From: JAAFHB01 sp963675995
GTDB taxonomy: Bacteria; Bacteroidota; Bacteroidia; Bacteroidales; Prolixibacteraceae
Assembly: GCA_963675995.2 (NCBI GenBank)
Contig: CAXXIY010000002.1
Span: 1,798,001-1,862,000 of the forward strand
Direction: 5' to 3'
Length of the DNA stretch: 64,000 nt
Shown here: positions 33,903 to 43,604 of the stretch, in pieces
How the letters are laid out: each line of letters starts with the position of its first letter
Position numbering within the stretch: position 1 is the stretch's first letter
Made by a program: the position numbers and the translations under genes
The notes under the pieces: model-generated
Told to the model about the DNA's origin: nothing
What the model saw: the letters and a program-made list of their open reading frames with translations, nothing else
Databases searched by the model: none

Positions 33903-35018
33903 ATGATTATAGGTGTACCAAAAGAGATTAAGAATAATGAGAATCGGGTAGCATTAACCCCTGCGGGAGCTGCCGAATTAGTAAAACGGGGTAATGAGGT
34001 TTACGTTCAGGCTACAGCCGGTAATGGAAGTGGTTTTGCAGATGGTGAATATGTGACTGCAGGGGCGGAGATTCTTCCTACTATCGGAGAGGTTTATGCC
34101 ATTGCCGATATGATTATGAAGGTAAAGGAACCCATCGAGTCAGAATATAATATGATTAGGGAAGGTCAATTGGTTTATACCTATTTCCACTTTGCCTCAT
34201 CTGAACCCCTGACCAATGCCATGCTACGACGTAAAGCGGTGTGTCTTGCATATGAGACCGTTGAATTGGAAGATCGCTCTCTCCCATTACTGATTCCGAT
34301 GTCAGAAGTAGCGGGAAGGATGTCGATTCATGAAGGTGCCAAATACCTTGAGAAGACATTTGGCGGGCGAGGAATGCTACTGGGTGGTGTTCCCGGGGTT
34401 CTTCCTGCCAAGGTGTTGATCTTAGGCGGTGGTATTGTAGGTACTGAAGCTGCGAAAATGGCGGCTGGTCTTGGTGCAGATGTCACCATTATGGATATCT
34501 CCCTTCGTCGTTTGAGGTATCTCGACGATATTATGCCGGCTAATGTAAAGACCATGATGTCAAATGATTACAATGTCAGATCCCAGGTAAAGGTGAGTGA
34601 TGTTATTGTTGGTGCCGTCCTTATTCCCGGAACAAAAGCTCCATTTTTGATTACCAAGGATATGCTTAAAACAATGAACCCGGGAACTGTTTTGATTGAC
34701 GTTGCTGTTGACCAGGGTGGATGTATCGAGACAACTATTCCTACCACACACGACCATCCCACCTATGTTATTGACGATGTTATCCATTACTCCGTAGCCA
34801 ATATGCCTGGTGCGGTTCCCCGGACTTCAACTATTGCATTAACCAATGCAACATTACCTTACGCTATCGATTTAGCGGCAAAGGGTTGGAAGAAAGCCTG
34901 CTCCGAGGATAAATCACTGAAAAAAGGGTTGAATATCGTAAACGGAAAAGTTGTATATAAAGGAGTTGCTGAAGCATTTGGCCTCCCGTATAACGAAGTG
35001 AACGAAGTTTTAAGATAA
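33903..35018 (+). CDS. ald: Alanine dehydrogenase
   Basis: A cytosolic NAD-dependent enzyme of 371 aa interconverting L-alanine with pyruvate and ammonia. Motifs: MIIGVPKEIKNNENRVALTP at the N-terminus, the catalytic lysine in MKVKEP and His in YFHFA, the nucleotide-binding ILGGGIVGTEAAKMA, VAVDQGGCIETT, and NMPGAVPRTST. Full length, with its own promoter and terminator. Confidence 0.96.
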   Translation: MIIGVPKEIKNNENRVALTPAGAAELVKRGNEVYVQATAGNGSGFADGEYVTAGAEILPTIGEVYAIADMIMKVKEPIESEYNMIREGQLVYTYFHFASSEPLTNAMLRRKAVCLAYETVELEDRSLPLLIPMSEVAGRMSIHEGAKYLEKTFGGRGMLLGGVPGVLPAKVLILGGGIVGTEAAKMAAGLGADVTIMDISLRRLRYLDDIMPANVKTMMSNDYNVRSQVKVSDVIVGAVLIPGTKAPFLITKDMLKTMNPGTVLIDVAVDQGGCIETTIPTTHDHPTYVIDDVIHYSVANMPGAVPRTSTIALTNATLPYAIDLAAKGWKKACSEDKSLKKGLNIVNGKVVYKGVAEAFGLPYNEVNEVLR

Positions 35019-35035
35019 TCCTATTCTTTAAATAT

Positions 35036-35079
35036 AAAAGACCTTCCGATGCCAGTCATCAGGAAGGTCTTTTTTTTTT
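35036..35079. terminator. Bidirectional terminator between ald and valS
   Basis: A perfect 12-bp stem AAAAGACCTTCC / GGAAGGTCTTTT (35036-35047 and 35062-35073). The flanking A-run and T-run let it serve both convergent genes. Confidence 0.85.
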
Positions 35080-35109
35080 CTAAAATTGGCAAATTGACCA
35101 ATTGCCAAA

Positions 35110-37752
35110 TTAATTCATCGATGATTTAAAGGAGAGAAGCCGTTCCTCGAGCATTTTGATCTTCTCTTCAGCATCCGTTTGTTTCTTCCGTTCCAGATTG
35201 ACAACCTGGGGTGGGGCACTATTCATAAAGCGCTCATTACCTGTTTTCTTCATAACCGATTCGAGAAAACCGATTGTATATTTGAGTTCATCCTCAATTT
35301 TGATAACCTCATCTTCGAGGTTCACGATATCGCCAAGCGGTACATAAAAAGTTGAGGTATTCACCCTGAACGATATGGCTCCCTCTACCTCCTGATCTGT
35401 AACCATCAACTCTGAAAGATTTCCCATCTTGATTAAAATGGGATTGTATTCCGGAAGAAATCCTTTTTCTCCCGGGACAATCATTAACCTGAGCTGTTCT
35501 TTATTCGCAATCTCTTTCTCTTTACGAATGGCACGGAGGCCAGTAATGGCCTCCTTGATCAACTCAAACTTTTCGCAGATCTCATTTTGGTTGGCAAGGG
35601 GTTTTGGCCAATGGGAGATCATGATTGAATCACCCTGATCTCTTTCCTCCAGCAATTGCCAGATCTCTTCTGATATAAAAGGCATAAACGGATGAAGAAG
35701 TCGCAATACCTCATCAAAAAGTGCGGTTACTTCTTGCAAAGACTTTTCATCGATAGGTTGCTGATATGCAGGTTTAACAATCTCCAATAACCAACCGGAG
35801 AACTCATCACGAATCGTATTGTAAATGGTCATTAAGGCATCGTTAAGCCGATATTTATCGAAATGATCATCCATCGTTGCAATCACTTCGCTTAATTTTG
35901 TTTTGAACCACTCAATTCCAAGTCTTGAATGTTCAGGTTGAGGTATTGTATCGTCAACTTCCCACCCTTTAATCAGTCGGAATGAGTTCCATATCTTGGA
36001 ACTGAAATTGCGTCCCTGCTCGGTAAGGGATTCATCAAATAGGATATCATTTCCGGCAGGCGAGCAAAACAGCATTCCAACTCTGACGCCATCGGCGCCA
36101 TATTTGGCAATCAGATCGAGCGGATCGGGTGAATTACCAAGTGATTTGGACATCTTGCGTCGCAATTTATCGCGGACAATTCCAGTAAAATAGACATTTT
36201 TAAACGGTAGTGTTCCCCGGTATTCGTAACCAGCAATTACCATTCTGGCTACCCAGAAGAAAATTATTTCGGGAGCTGTAACCAGATCATTGGTTGGATA
36301 ATAGTAGTTAATCTCTTTGTTATCAGGATTGTTGATCCCATCAAATACAGAAATTGGCCAGAGCCATGAGGAGGCCCATGTGTCGAGTACATCCTCATCC
36401 TGGCGCAGATTACCAATGGTCAGCTGATCGTTTCCACTTTTTTGACGTGCCAGTTCAACTGCCTTATCTTCACTGTCGGCTACAACAAAAGAGCCATCTT
36501 CGAGGTAATAAACGGGGATACGATGTCCCCACCAAAGCTGCCTCGAAATGCACCAGTCCTTGATGTTCTCCATCCAGTGACGGTACAGATTTTTGAATTT
36601 GGCAGGATAGAACCTGATTTCATCATCTTCGACAGCAGCTGCAGCAGGTTTAGTGATGTCCGACATTTTAAGAAACCATTGCGCTGAGAGCTTAGGTTCA
36701 ATCGGTACATCGGTACGCTCTGAATAACCAACCTTATTGTTGTAATCCTCAATTTTAACCAGATTTCCGGCGGCTTCAAGCATCGGAATAATTTGTTTCC
36801 GCGCTTCAAAACGATCGATACCTATAAGGAGTTGCGCCTTTTCGCTTAAAGTCCCGTCATCGTTAAAGGTATCGATGACCTCAAGATTGTGACGTAATCC
36901 GATCTCATAGTCATTGATATCGTGAGCTGGTGTGATTTTTAAACATCCAGTACCGAATTCAATATCAACATACTCATCCAGAATTATAGGAACCAGACGA
37001 TTAACAAGTGGGACATAAACCTTCTTTCCTGCAAGATGTTGGAATCGGACATCATTGGGATTTACACATACCGCTGTGTCACCCAGAATCGTTTCAGGTC
37101 GTGTGGTGGCAACTGTAACATATTCGTTTTCAGAGTTCTCTAGTTTATAACGGACATAGTAGAGTTTAGATTTCTCCTCTTTATAGTTTACTTCCTCGTC
37201 GGAGAGGGCTGTTTTGGCGGCCGGATCCCAGTTAACCATGCGTACTCCCCTATAGATCAGCCCTTTGTTATAGAGATCGATGAAAACTTTAATAACAGAG
37301 TCAGACCGGACCTGATCCATTGTAAAACAGGTTCTTTCCCAGTCACACGAAGCCCCCAGCTTTTTCAGCTGTTCGAGAATAATTCCACCATGTTTGTCTG
37401 TCCATTCCCAAGCATGAGCGAGAAATTCGTCACGTGTAAGGCGATCCTTTGAAATCCCTTCTTTCCGTAGTTTGTCAACAACTTTTGCTTCAGTTGCAAT
37501 TGAAGCATGGTCTGTTCCGGGTACCCAGCAGGCATTTTTACCCTGCATCCGGGCACGACGTACCAAAATATCCTGAATGGAGTTATTCAACATATGACCC
37601 ATATGGAGTACACCGGTCACATTCGGAGGGGGAATTACGATGGTATATGGCTCACGATCATCGGGTTCGGAGTGAAAAAAATTATGCTCCATCCAGTATT
37701 TATACCATTTGTCCTCAACTATCGAAGGATCGTACTTGCTTGGAATTTCCAT
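35110..37752 (-). CDS. valS: Valine--tRNA ligase
   Basis: A class I aminoacyl-tRNA synthetase of 880 aa. The HIGH-type motif is HMGH in PPNVTGVLHMGHML, the KMSKS motif is in KLRRKMSKSLGN, the editing domain contains TTRPETILGDTAV, and a C-terminal coiled-coil arm ends the protein. I use the ATG at 37752 (MEIPSKYDPSIVEDKWYKYW). The frame extends to 37827, but the extra residues look non-conserved. Confidence 0.96.
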   Translation of the reverse strand: MEIPSKYDPSIVEDKWYKYWMEHNFFHSEPDDREPYTIVIPPPNVTGVLHMGHMLNNSIQDILVRRARMQGKNACWVPGTDHASIATEAKVVDKLRKEGISKDRLTRDEFLAHAWEWTDKHGGIILEQLKKLGASCDWERTCFTMDQVRSDSVIKVFIDLYNKGLIYRGVRMVNWDPAAKTALSDEEVNYKEEKSKLYYVRYKLENSENEYVTVATTRPETILGDTAVCVNPNDVRFQHLAGKKVYVPLVNRLVPIILDEYVDIEFGTGCLKITPAHDINDYEIGLRHNLEVIDTFNDDGTLSEKAQLLIGIDRFEARKQIIPMLEAAGNLVKIEDYNNKVGYSERTDVPIEPKLSAQWFLKMSDITKPAAAAVEDDEIRFYPAKFKNLYRHWMENIKDWCISRQLWWGHRIPVYYLEDGSFVVADSEDKAVELARQKSGNDQLTIGNLRQDEDVLDTWASSWLWPISVFDGINNPDNKEINYYYPTNDLVTAPEIIFFWVARMVIAGYEYRGTLPFKNVYFTGIVRDKLRRKMSKSLGNSPDPLDLIAKYGADGVRVGMLFCSPAGNDILFDESLTEQGRNFSSKIWNSFRLIKGWEVDDTIPQPEHSRLGIEWFKTKLSEVIATMDDHFDKYRLNDALMTIYNTIRDEFSGWLLEIVKPAYQQPIDEKSLQEVTALFDEVLRLLHPFMPFISEEIWQLLEERDQGDSIMISHWPKPLANQNEICEKFELIKEAITGLRAIRKEKEIANKEQLRLMIVPGEKGFLPEYNPILIKMGNLSELMVTDQEVEGAISFRVNTSTFYVPLGDIVNLEDEVIKIEDELKYTIGFLESVMKKTGNERFMNSAPPQVVNLERKKQTDAEEKIKMLEERLLSFKSSMN

Positions 37753-37824
37753 TATTATCTTTTCTTTTTCATTCAAATTATCTGTAAATGACCCCCTTTT
37801 CAGGGATTTCATTTTACAAGGGAA

Positions 37825-37832
37825 CAAAAATA
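37825..37832 (-). promoter_or_regulatory. -7 element of valS
   Basis: Minus strand TATTTTTG, a full TAnnTTTG match, about 72 bp before the chosen valS start. Confidence 0.4.
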
Positions 37833-37914
37833 GGAAAATCGGGGTAAATGGAAAGGAAAATTGAGGAAAGAATCGACAAAAGGAATTATTAAACTAAAGG
37901 ATTTCGGATATCCA

Positions 37915-38577
37915 TTAATCTTTCACACATCGCACGGACAGGCCATCCAGTTTGCTTTGAGCTTCCCGCTGAATATTTTTTTGGCTGAAATCGAGTAAAT
38001 AGCTCCAATTGGTTCCTAAACTAATTTCGGTACTACTCCAAAAATAACAGCTGAAACTGAGATCACCAAACGACTGTCCGCGTGATCCCCCTGGAAGGGC
38101 AGTAAATCCGCATTCATTGGATGCTTTGGTTGTATTTGGTCGGTTTGCCCAGTGAGCGATCCCTTTTTCTTTCATTTTATCCCCTGCCACATCGATTCCA
38201 CCAAGAAAATCAAACAGAACAATCCATTCAGGATCAGATGGCACATGCCAGCCCAAGGGACAAAGTTTATTACTAATTATCGTATAACCTTTATAAAGTG
38301 CTCCATAAACCTTTTTGTACCTTGATTCATCATTCTCATACCAGGTATATGCAGGAGTTCTCGTAGTCGCCCAATCAGCATCTTTAATCAGCAATGGTAT
38401 TGCAGTACTATCGTTGTATTTAGTAGTTTTTAGATTTTCAGCCATCCAGGTCTGGGAACCAATTTGCACCGTTTTATAAATATTTCCATCTGCATCGCTA
38501 ACTGTTTGAGAATAAAGCGATGAAAGTCCTAAGCCAAAAAAAAGTAGTATACTTAATTTAACTTTGATGATCAGCAT
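37915..38577 (-). CDS. Secreted FISUMP-domain protein
   Basis: A protein of 220 aa with a signal peptide (LSILLFFGLGLSSLYSQ). The whole mature part is a FISUMP domain (Fibrobacter succinogenes major paralogous domain): DADGNIYKTVQIGSQTWMAE near the start, LCPLGWHVPSDPEW in the middle, GFTALPGGSRG, SCYFWSS, and VRCVKD at the end. These proteins are exported in Bacteroidota and Fibrobacteres. Their function is poorly understood. It appears to be a lone gene. Confidence 0.9.
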   Translation of the reverse strand: MLIIKVKLSILLFFGLGLSSLYSQTVSDADGNIYKTVQIGSQTWMAENLKTTKYNDSTAIPLLIKDADWATTRTPAYTWYENDESRYKKVYGALYKGYTIISNKLCPLGWHVPSDPEWIVLFDFLGGIDVAGDKMKEKGIAHWANRPNTTKASNECGFTALPGGSRGQSFGDLSFSCYFWSSTEISLGTNWSYLLDFSQKNIQREAQSKLDGLSVRCVKD

Positions 38578-38737
38578 GGTTTTTCACTATTATTCAGTTA
38601 GTCATTACAAATATATTGATTGTTTTTTTCTTGAAAATCAATTATATCAATAATTTTTTCTGTTTTCTTAGAAAAATCTCAATATTAGAATATCGTGCTT
38701 TATTTCAATAGTTATCTCATATTCACTCTGAGTTGGC

Positions 38738-38745
38738 TAACTTTG
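38738..38745 (+). promoter_or_regulatory. -7 element of the YkgJ-like gene
   Basis: TAACTTTG, an exact TAnnTTTG match, 22 bp upstream of ATG 38768. Confidence 0.45.
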
Positions 38746-38767
38746 CCGCTAACGAAATACTTAGCAG

Positions 38768-39292
38768 ATGAAACAGTCGGATCAGCACTCTTTTAGTCCC
38801 TATTATCATTTACGAAATGATATCGATAAATTAAACGAATCACTTGAAAAACAGCATATTCAACATCTAAATTGCAAGAAGGGATGCGACCTGTGCTGCA
38901 TGGCTATCTCTGTTTTTCCGATAGAGTTTTATGCGATTAAGGCAGAATTGGATCTGGAAACATTGTCAGATTTGCCTGTTCGTGCAAGTGATGAGGATTG
39001 TCGGTTTTTAGTGGATCATAGTTGTAAAATATATGAATCACGACCGGTAATTTGTCGCACACATGGTTTACCATTGCTTTACATGAGCCTCGACGATGAT
39101 GAATATGAATTGTCATGTTGTGAATTAAATTTCACCGAATTTGATCTGCAGGATTTTGATGAGGAGAATACTTACCCAATGGACCGGATCAACAGTCGAC
39201 TCTATCAGATTAATAAGAATTTTGTTGCTTACTTTGACGGGGGAAGGTTTTCAGAGCAGGATAGGATTCCGCTGTCTGATTTAATTTCTTAA
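38768..39292 (+). CDS. YkgJ-family cysteine cluster protein
   Basis: A protein of 174 aa with the CxxxCxxCC-type metal-binding cluster of the YkgJ (UPF0153) family: CKKGCDLCCMAIS near residue 40, then CRFLVDHSCKIYESRPVICR, and a late CC pair in YELSCCELNF. These proteins probably bind zinc or an iron-sulfur cluster. The role is unknown. It has its own promoter. Confidence 0.88.
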   Translation: MKQSDQHSFSPYYHLRNDIDKLNESLEKQHIQHLNCKKGCDLCCMAISVFPIEFYAIKAELDLETLSDLPVRASDEDCRFLVDHSCKIYESRPVICRTHGLPLLYMSLDDDEYELSCCELNFTEFDLQDFDEENTYPMDRINSRLYQINKNFVAYFDGGRFSEQDRIPLSDLIS

Positions 39293-39499
39293 GAGGAGGA
39301 TAATTTGTAATTTCTGGTTGTCAGCAATTGGTAGTTGGCCATTGGCTTTGTTTTTCATCTGAATGTTATTATGCCGTTAAATTAGCGGGATCAACTTCGC
39401 AGGCTCCATCTTTTTAGCTATTTTTGTTTGTCATAACAGGTAGGAAATTCTTTGTGTAAAATTGCTTATTGTTTTAATAATCATATAGATATATTTATC

Positions 39500-41107
39500 A
39501 TGTCAGAATTTAATTATCAAAAACCTTTCCCAATCAAGAAAGACACAACAAAGTATCGTTTACTAACCAAAGATTTTGTTTCCACCATTGAAGCTGATGG
39601 TCGCAAAATTTTAAAAGTTGCACCCGAAGGGCTCGAGTTGCTGGCGAGAGAGGGTTTTGCCGATGTCTCCTTCTTCTTAAGGGAGGCACATCTCGAAAAA
39701 CTGGCTACAATTTTGAAAGATGAGGAAGCGAGCGACAACGATATTTTTGTTGCTTATACCATGTTGCTAAATCAGGTGGTCTCTGCCGAGGGTGAATTGC
39801 CTACGTGTCAGGATACCGGTACTGCAATTGTAATGGGGAAAAAGGGGGAAAATGTCTGGACCGGAGGTGATGACGCGAAATCATTATCCAAAGGGATTTA
39901 CGACACTTATCTCAACCGTAATCTGCGGTATTCGCAGGTTGTTCCGTTTACCATGTTTGACGAAAAGAATACCGGGACCAACCTTCCTGCACAGATCGAT
40001 ATTTATGCGACGGAGGGAAACAGTTATGAATTCCTATTTGTAACAAAGGGTGGTGGCTCCGGAAACAAGACTTTCCTTTACCAGCAGACCAAATCGTTGC
40101 TCAATGAAGAGAACCTTACTAAATTTGTCAGAGAAAAGATTAAGGATTTGGGGACCTCTGCCTGCCCGCCTTATCATCTGGCTGTTGTAATTGGTGGTAC
40201 CTCTGCTGAAGCGAACCTTGCTACTGTTAAAAAGGCATCTGCCGGATATCTTGATCATTTACCTACCGAAGGAAATATTGGCGGACAAGCTTTCCGCGAT
40301 CTGGAATGGGAAGAAAAGATCACGAAGATTTGTCGCGAAAGCGGAATAGGGGCCCAGTTTGGAGGAAAATATTTTGTTCACGATGTTCGGGTAATCCGTT
40401 TACCGCGTCATGCTGCATCTTGTCCGGTTGGAATTGGGGTAAGTTGTAGCGCCGACCGTAATATCAAGGCTAAGATTACCGAAGATGGGATTTTCCTTGA
40501 AGAGCTGGAGCGTAATCCTGCGAGGTTCCTTCCTAAAGAGGCGCCTTTTATGCAACCTGCAGTTGATATAGACCTTGACCAACCCATGGAGGTGGTACTC
40601 AAAGAACTTTCAAAGTATCCCGTTAAAACACGCTTAAATCTGAAAGGTACTCTTATTGTCGCCCGCGATATTGCCCATGCACAAATCAAAGAGATGATTG
40701 ATGCAGGAAAGCCAATGCCTGAATATTTCAAAAAACACCCGGTCTATTATGCTGGTCCGGCAAAAACTCCCAAAGGGATGGCATCCGGAAGTTTCGGGCC
40801 TACAACAGCCGGTCGGATGGATAGCTATGTTGATCTTTTCCAGGAGCTTGGCGGTTCCATGATCATGCTGGCCAAAGGCAACCGCTCGAAACAGGTGACT
40901 GATGCATGCAAAAAACATGGAGGTTTCTACCTTGGTTCAATTGGTGGTCCGGCTGCTATACTTGCAAAGGATAGCATTAAATCGGTGAAGGTGGTCGATT
41001 TTGAGGAACTTGGAATGGAGGCTGTGCGTGAAATATATGTCGAAAATTTCCCTGCTTTTATTATTGTGGATGATAAAGGGAATGATTTCTTTGCTGAGCT
41101 AAAGTAA
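39500..41107 (+). CDS. Fumarate hydratase, class I (iron-sulfur)
   Basis: A TCA-cycle enzyme of 535 aa interconverting fumarate and malate with an oxygen-sensitive 4Fe-4S cluster. It is the fused alpha-beta form. The cluster cysteines are visible in LPTCQDTGTA, LGTSACPPYH and KICRESGIG. The C-terminal beta part has YAGPAKTPKGMASGSFGPTT. I start at ATG 39500 (MSEFNYQKPF) and not the TTG-type extension at 39452, because conserved homology begins there. Confidence 0.95.
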   Translation: MSEFNYQKPFPIKKDTTKYRLLTKDFVSTIEADGRKILKVAPEGLELLAREGFADVSFFLREAHLEKLATILKDEEASDNDIFVAYTMLLNQVVSAEGELPTCQDTGTAIVMGKKGENVWTGGDDAKSLSKGIYDTYLNRNLRYSQVVPFTMFDEKNTGTNLPAQIDIYATEGNSYEFLFVTKGGGSGNKTFLYQQTKSLLNEENLTKFVREKIKDLGTSACPPYHLAVVIGGTSAEANLATVKKASAGYLDHLPTEGNIGGQAFRDLEWEEKITKICRESGIGAQFGGKYFVHDVRVIRLPRHAASCPVGIGVSCSADRNIKAKITEDGIFLEELERNPARFLPKEAPFMQPAVDIDLDQPMEVVLKELSKYPVKTRLNLKGTLIVARDIAHAQIKEMIDAGKPMPEYFKKHPVYYAGPAKTPKGMASGSFGPTTAGRMDSYVDLFQELGGSMIMLAKGNRSKQVTDACKKHGGFYLGSIGGPAAILAKDSIKSVKVVDFEELGMEAVREIYVENFPAFIIVDDKGNDFFAELK

Positions 41108-41123
41108 TTGAATTTAACACTCC

Positions 41124-41282
41124 CAAAATTAACAAGAGAGAAGAGTGTCCAAAAAATTCAAAAATAACACTTATACTTTTTGTGAAACTCAATGCGTTCT
41201 CAGTGTATTTCTGTTAAACAGTAATTTACACTGAGAACCACTGAAGTGGTGGGTTTCCGAAACGCCCTCTCATTTATATCTC
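41124..41282. repeat. Degenerate intergenic repeat, copy 2
   Basis: A gene-free spacer with TTTTGTGAAACTCAATGCG, TTCTCAGTGTAT and TTTACACTGAGAACCACTGA, resembling the spacer at 27618-27780. Near its right end the minus strand reads AGAGGGCGTTTCGGAAAC, similar to AGAGGGTATCTAAAAC of copy 1. The rest of the gap to 41381 shows nothing else. Confidence 0.35.
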
Positions 41283-41381
41283 ATTCGGAATGAAGGATCT
41301 ATAATTAATTATTAAAGATTCTTTATTTATAAATCTTATTGAACGAAGCTTGTTTCTGATCTAATTCATCGAGAAACAAAA

Positions 41382-43166
41382 TTACATCCTCTCAGGAACT
41401 TCAATTCCAAGTAAAGAAAAACCGTTTTTGATGGTTTGTCCGATCGTTCTGGCAAGTAACAGTCTGAATTTTCTTACCTGTTCATCCGGTTCATTCATGA
41501 TGGTGATATCGTGATAAAACTGGTTGAACTCTTTCACAAGCTCATAAACAAAATTAGCAATAAGGGCAGGACTGTGATTTTCGCCGGCCTCCTTTACAAC
41601 TTCAGGAAACGAACTAAGTATTTTAATCAGGGCACTCTCCTTGTCATTCAGGTTAATTTCAGGGACTTTCTCCGGAATATCTATACCAGCATCAGCAGCT
41701 TTGCGTAAAACACTCTGTATCCTGGCATAGGTGTACTGGATAAATGGGCCGGTATTGCCGTTAAAATCAATCGATTCTTCGGGATTAAACAGCATTGTCT
41801 TTTTGGGATCTACCTTCAGGATAAAATATTTCAGTGCACCGAGCGCCACTGTCCTGTAAATCCGCTCTTTTTCCTCATCAGAGTAACCATCCAGTTTTCC
41901 AAGCTCTTCAGATACTTTTCGGGCAACGTCGATCATTCCTGCAACCAGATCATCTGCGTCTACGACCGTACCTTCGCGCGATTTCATTCTCCCCTGGGGA
42001 AGTTCCACCATGCCATACGAAAAATGATAAAGATCTTTTCCCCATTTGTAACCTAATTTATCGAGCAATAGCGATAGTACCTGGAAATGGTAATTCTGTT
42101 CATTCCCAACGACATAAATCATATGATCGATCGGGAAATCAGAATAGCGAATTTTTGCGGTACCGATATCCTGTGTCATATAGACCGAAGTTCCGTCGGA
42201 GCGAAGTAATATTTTACGATCAAGACCATCATTCTCAAGATTGGCCCACACCGAGGTATCGTCCATCTGTTCGAAGATCCCCTCTTTTACACCGCGCAGA
42301 ACTTCATCGCGTCCAATAGTGTAAGTGTCTGATTCGTAATATATTTTGTCAAAATCGACACCTAAGGTTTTATAAGTCTCATCAAATCCGGCATAAACCC
42401 AACCATTCATTCGTTGCCAGAGCGCCCGTGTTTCCGGATCATTCGCTTCCCATGAACGAAGCATTTCACGCGCTTCATTGATCATTGGAGCCTTCTCTTT
42501 GGCTTCTTCTTCACTCAATCCTCCAGCAATTAATTCTGCAATCTCTTTTTTATATAGCTGATCAAATTTAACATAGTATTCGCCAACCAAATGATCACCC
42601 TTTTTACCTGAAGATTCCGGTGTTTCACCGTTGCCCAATCTCTTCCACGCGAGCATCGATTTGCAGATATGAATCCCGCGGTCATTCACAATATTGGTTT
42701 TCACCACCTTATTACCGTTGGCCTTCATGATTTCACTGATTGAATATCCTAAAAGATTGTTTCGGATGTGCCCAAGGTGAAGTGGCTTATTGGTATTGGG
42801 GGAGGAGTACTCAATCATTACCATTTCCGACTTCTCGTTACTGGTTTTGAACCCGTATTTTTCAGAACCGGCGGCCTGGTTGAGCTGATTGATCCAGTAA
42901 CTGTTATCAATTACCAGATTGAGAAATCCTTTTACGATATTATATTCTGAAATTACCTGAATCGATTCGACAAGATAGCACCCGATCTCTTCGGCTGTCA
43001 TTTCTGCACTCTTCTTTGAAAATCTAAGAAAAGGAAAAACGACTACTGTTTTATCGCCTGTAAACTCCTTACGTGTCGTTTGAACCTGCACCTGGTTTTG
43101 GTCAACGTCTTGTCCGTAAAGCGCTTTAATCGCTTCGATTACTTTATCCCTTATTAAGATTTCCAT
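41382..43166 (-). CDS. argS: Arginine--tRNA ligase
   Basis: A class I synthetase of 594 aa. The N-terminal additional domain is followed by the HIGH motif as HLGH in NTNKPLHLGHIRNN. KSREGTVVDADDL and the C-terminal DALR-type anticodon domain (YTYARIQSVLRKA) follow, with the end NGFSLLGIEVPERM. Length is typical. It has a -7 promoter element upstream at 43195-43202. Confidence 0.96.
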   Translation of the reverse strand: MEILIRDKVIEAIKALYGQDVDQNQVQVQTTRKEFTGDKTVVVFPFLRFSKKSAEMTAEEIGCYLVESIQVISEYNIVKGFLNLVIDNSYWINQLNQAAGSEKYGFKTSNEKSEMVMIEYSSPNTNKPLHLGHIRNNLLGYSISEIMKANGNKVVKTNIVNDRGIHICKSMLAWKRLGNGETPESSGKKGDHLVGEYYVKFDQLYKKEIAELIAGGLSEEEAKEKAPMINEAREMLRSWEANDPETRALWQRMNGWVYAGFDETYKTLGVDFDKIYYESDTYTIGRDEVLRGVKEGIFEQMDDTSVWANLENDGLDRKILLRSDGTSVYMTQDIGTAKIRYSDFPIDHMIYVVGNEQNYHFQVLSLLLDKLGYKWGKDLYHFSYGMVELPQGRMKSREGTVVDADDLVAGMIDVARKVSEELGKLDGYSDEEKERIYRTVALGALKYFILKVDPKKTMLFNPEESIDFNGNTGPFIQYTYARIQSVLRKAADAGIDIPEKVPEINLNDKESALIKILSSFPEVVKEAGENHSPALIANFVYELVKEFNQFYHDITIMNEPDEQVRKFRLLLARTIGQTIKNGFSLLGIEVPERM

Positions 43167-43194
43167 TACTTTTGTATTGTCAATTTTGAGAGCG

Positions 43195-43202
43195 CAAATA
43201 TA
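43195..43202 (-). promoter_or_regulatory. -7 element of argS
   Basis: Minus strand TATATTTG, a TAnnTTTG match, 28 bp upstream of the argS ATG. Confidence 0.45.
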
Positions 43203-43267
43203 GGAAAATAGTCAATATTATTATTGGTGCGCCACTTCAATCTTATGTTTAATAAAAATATAGTGAT

Positions 43268-43585
43268 ATGCCGAAAAATCTAATGGCGGGTCAGGAAGAA
43301 CAGATCAACGAAATTATTGAGCGAATTTTTGAAATTTCAGGGAAACAGCTCCCGATTGCATCGGTGATCGGGATGATCGGGAAAGTGATCAAAATGAGAG
43401 AAATAGGAGCGGATGAGATGGCAGTGAAAAAGCAAATTTCCGGGGTTACCGGAATTGGGTTAAATGACCCGCGAATTGAAGAAATTATTTTTGAGATTGA
43501 GATAAAACCTGCTCAAAATACCTACATGCCATTTAATAACAGCCAGTTCTCAGATCTAAGATCAAAGCTGAGTGAGTCGGAATGA
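43268..43585 (+). CDS. Small hypothetical protein
   Basis: A soluble protein of 105 aa, mostly helical by appearance (EEQINEIIERIFEISGKQ, then GMIGKVIKMREIGADEMAVK), with no signal peptide, membrane helix or cysteine. I do not recognise the family. Divergent from argS and convergent with the ATP-grasp-like gene. The reading frame and start are clean, but small size keeps confidence moderate. Confidence 0.6.
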   Translation: MPKNLMAGQEEQINEIIERIFEISGKQLPIASVIGMIGKVIKMREIGADEMAVKKQISGVTGIGLNDPRIEEIIFEIEIKPAQNTYMPFNNSQFSDLRSKLSESE

Positions 43586-43604
43586 TATTTTAATCATACA
43601 ATTA

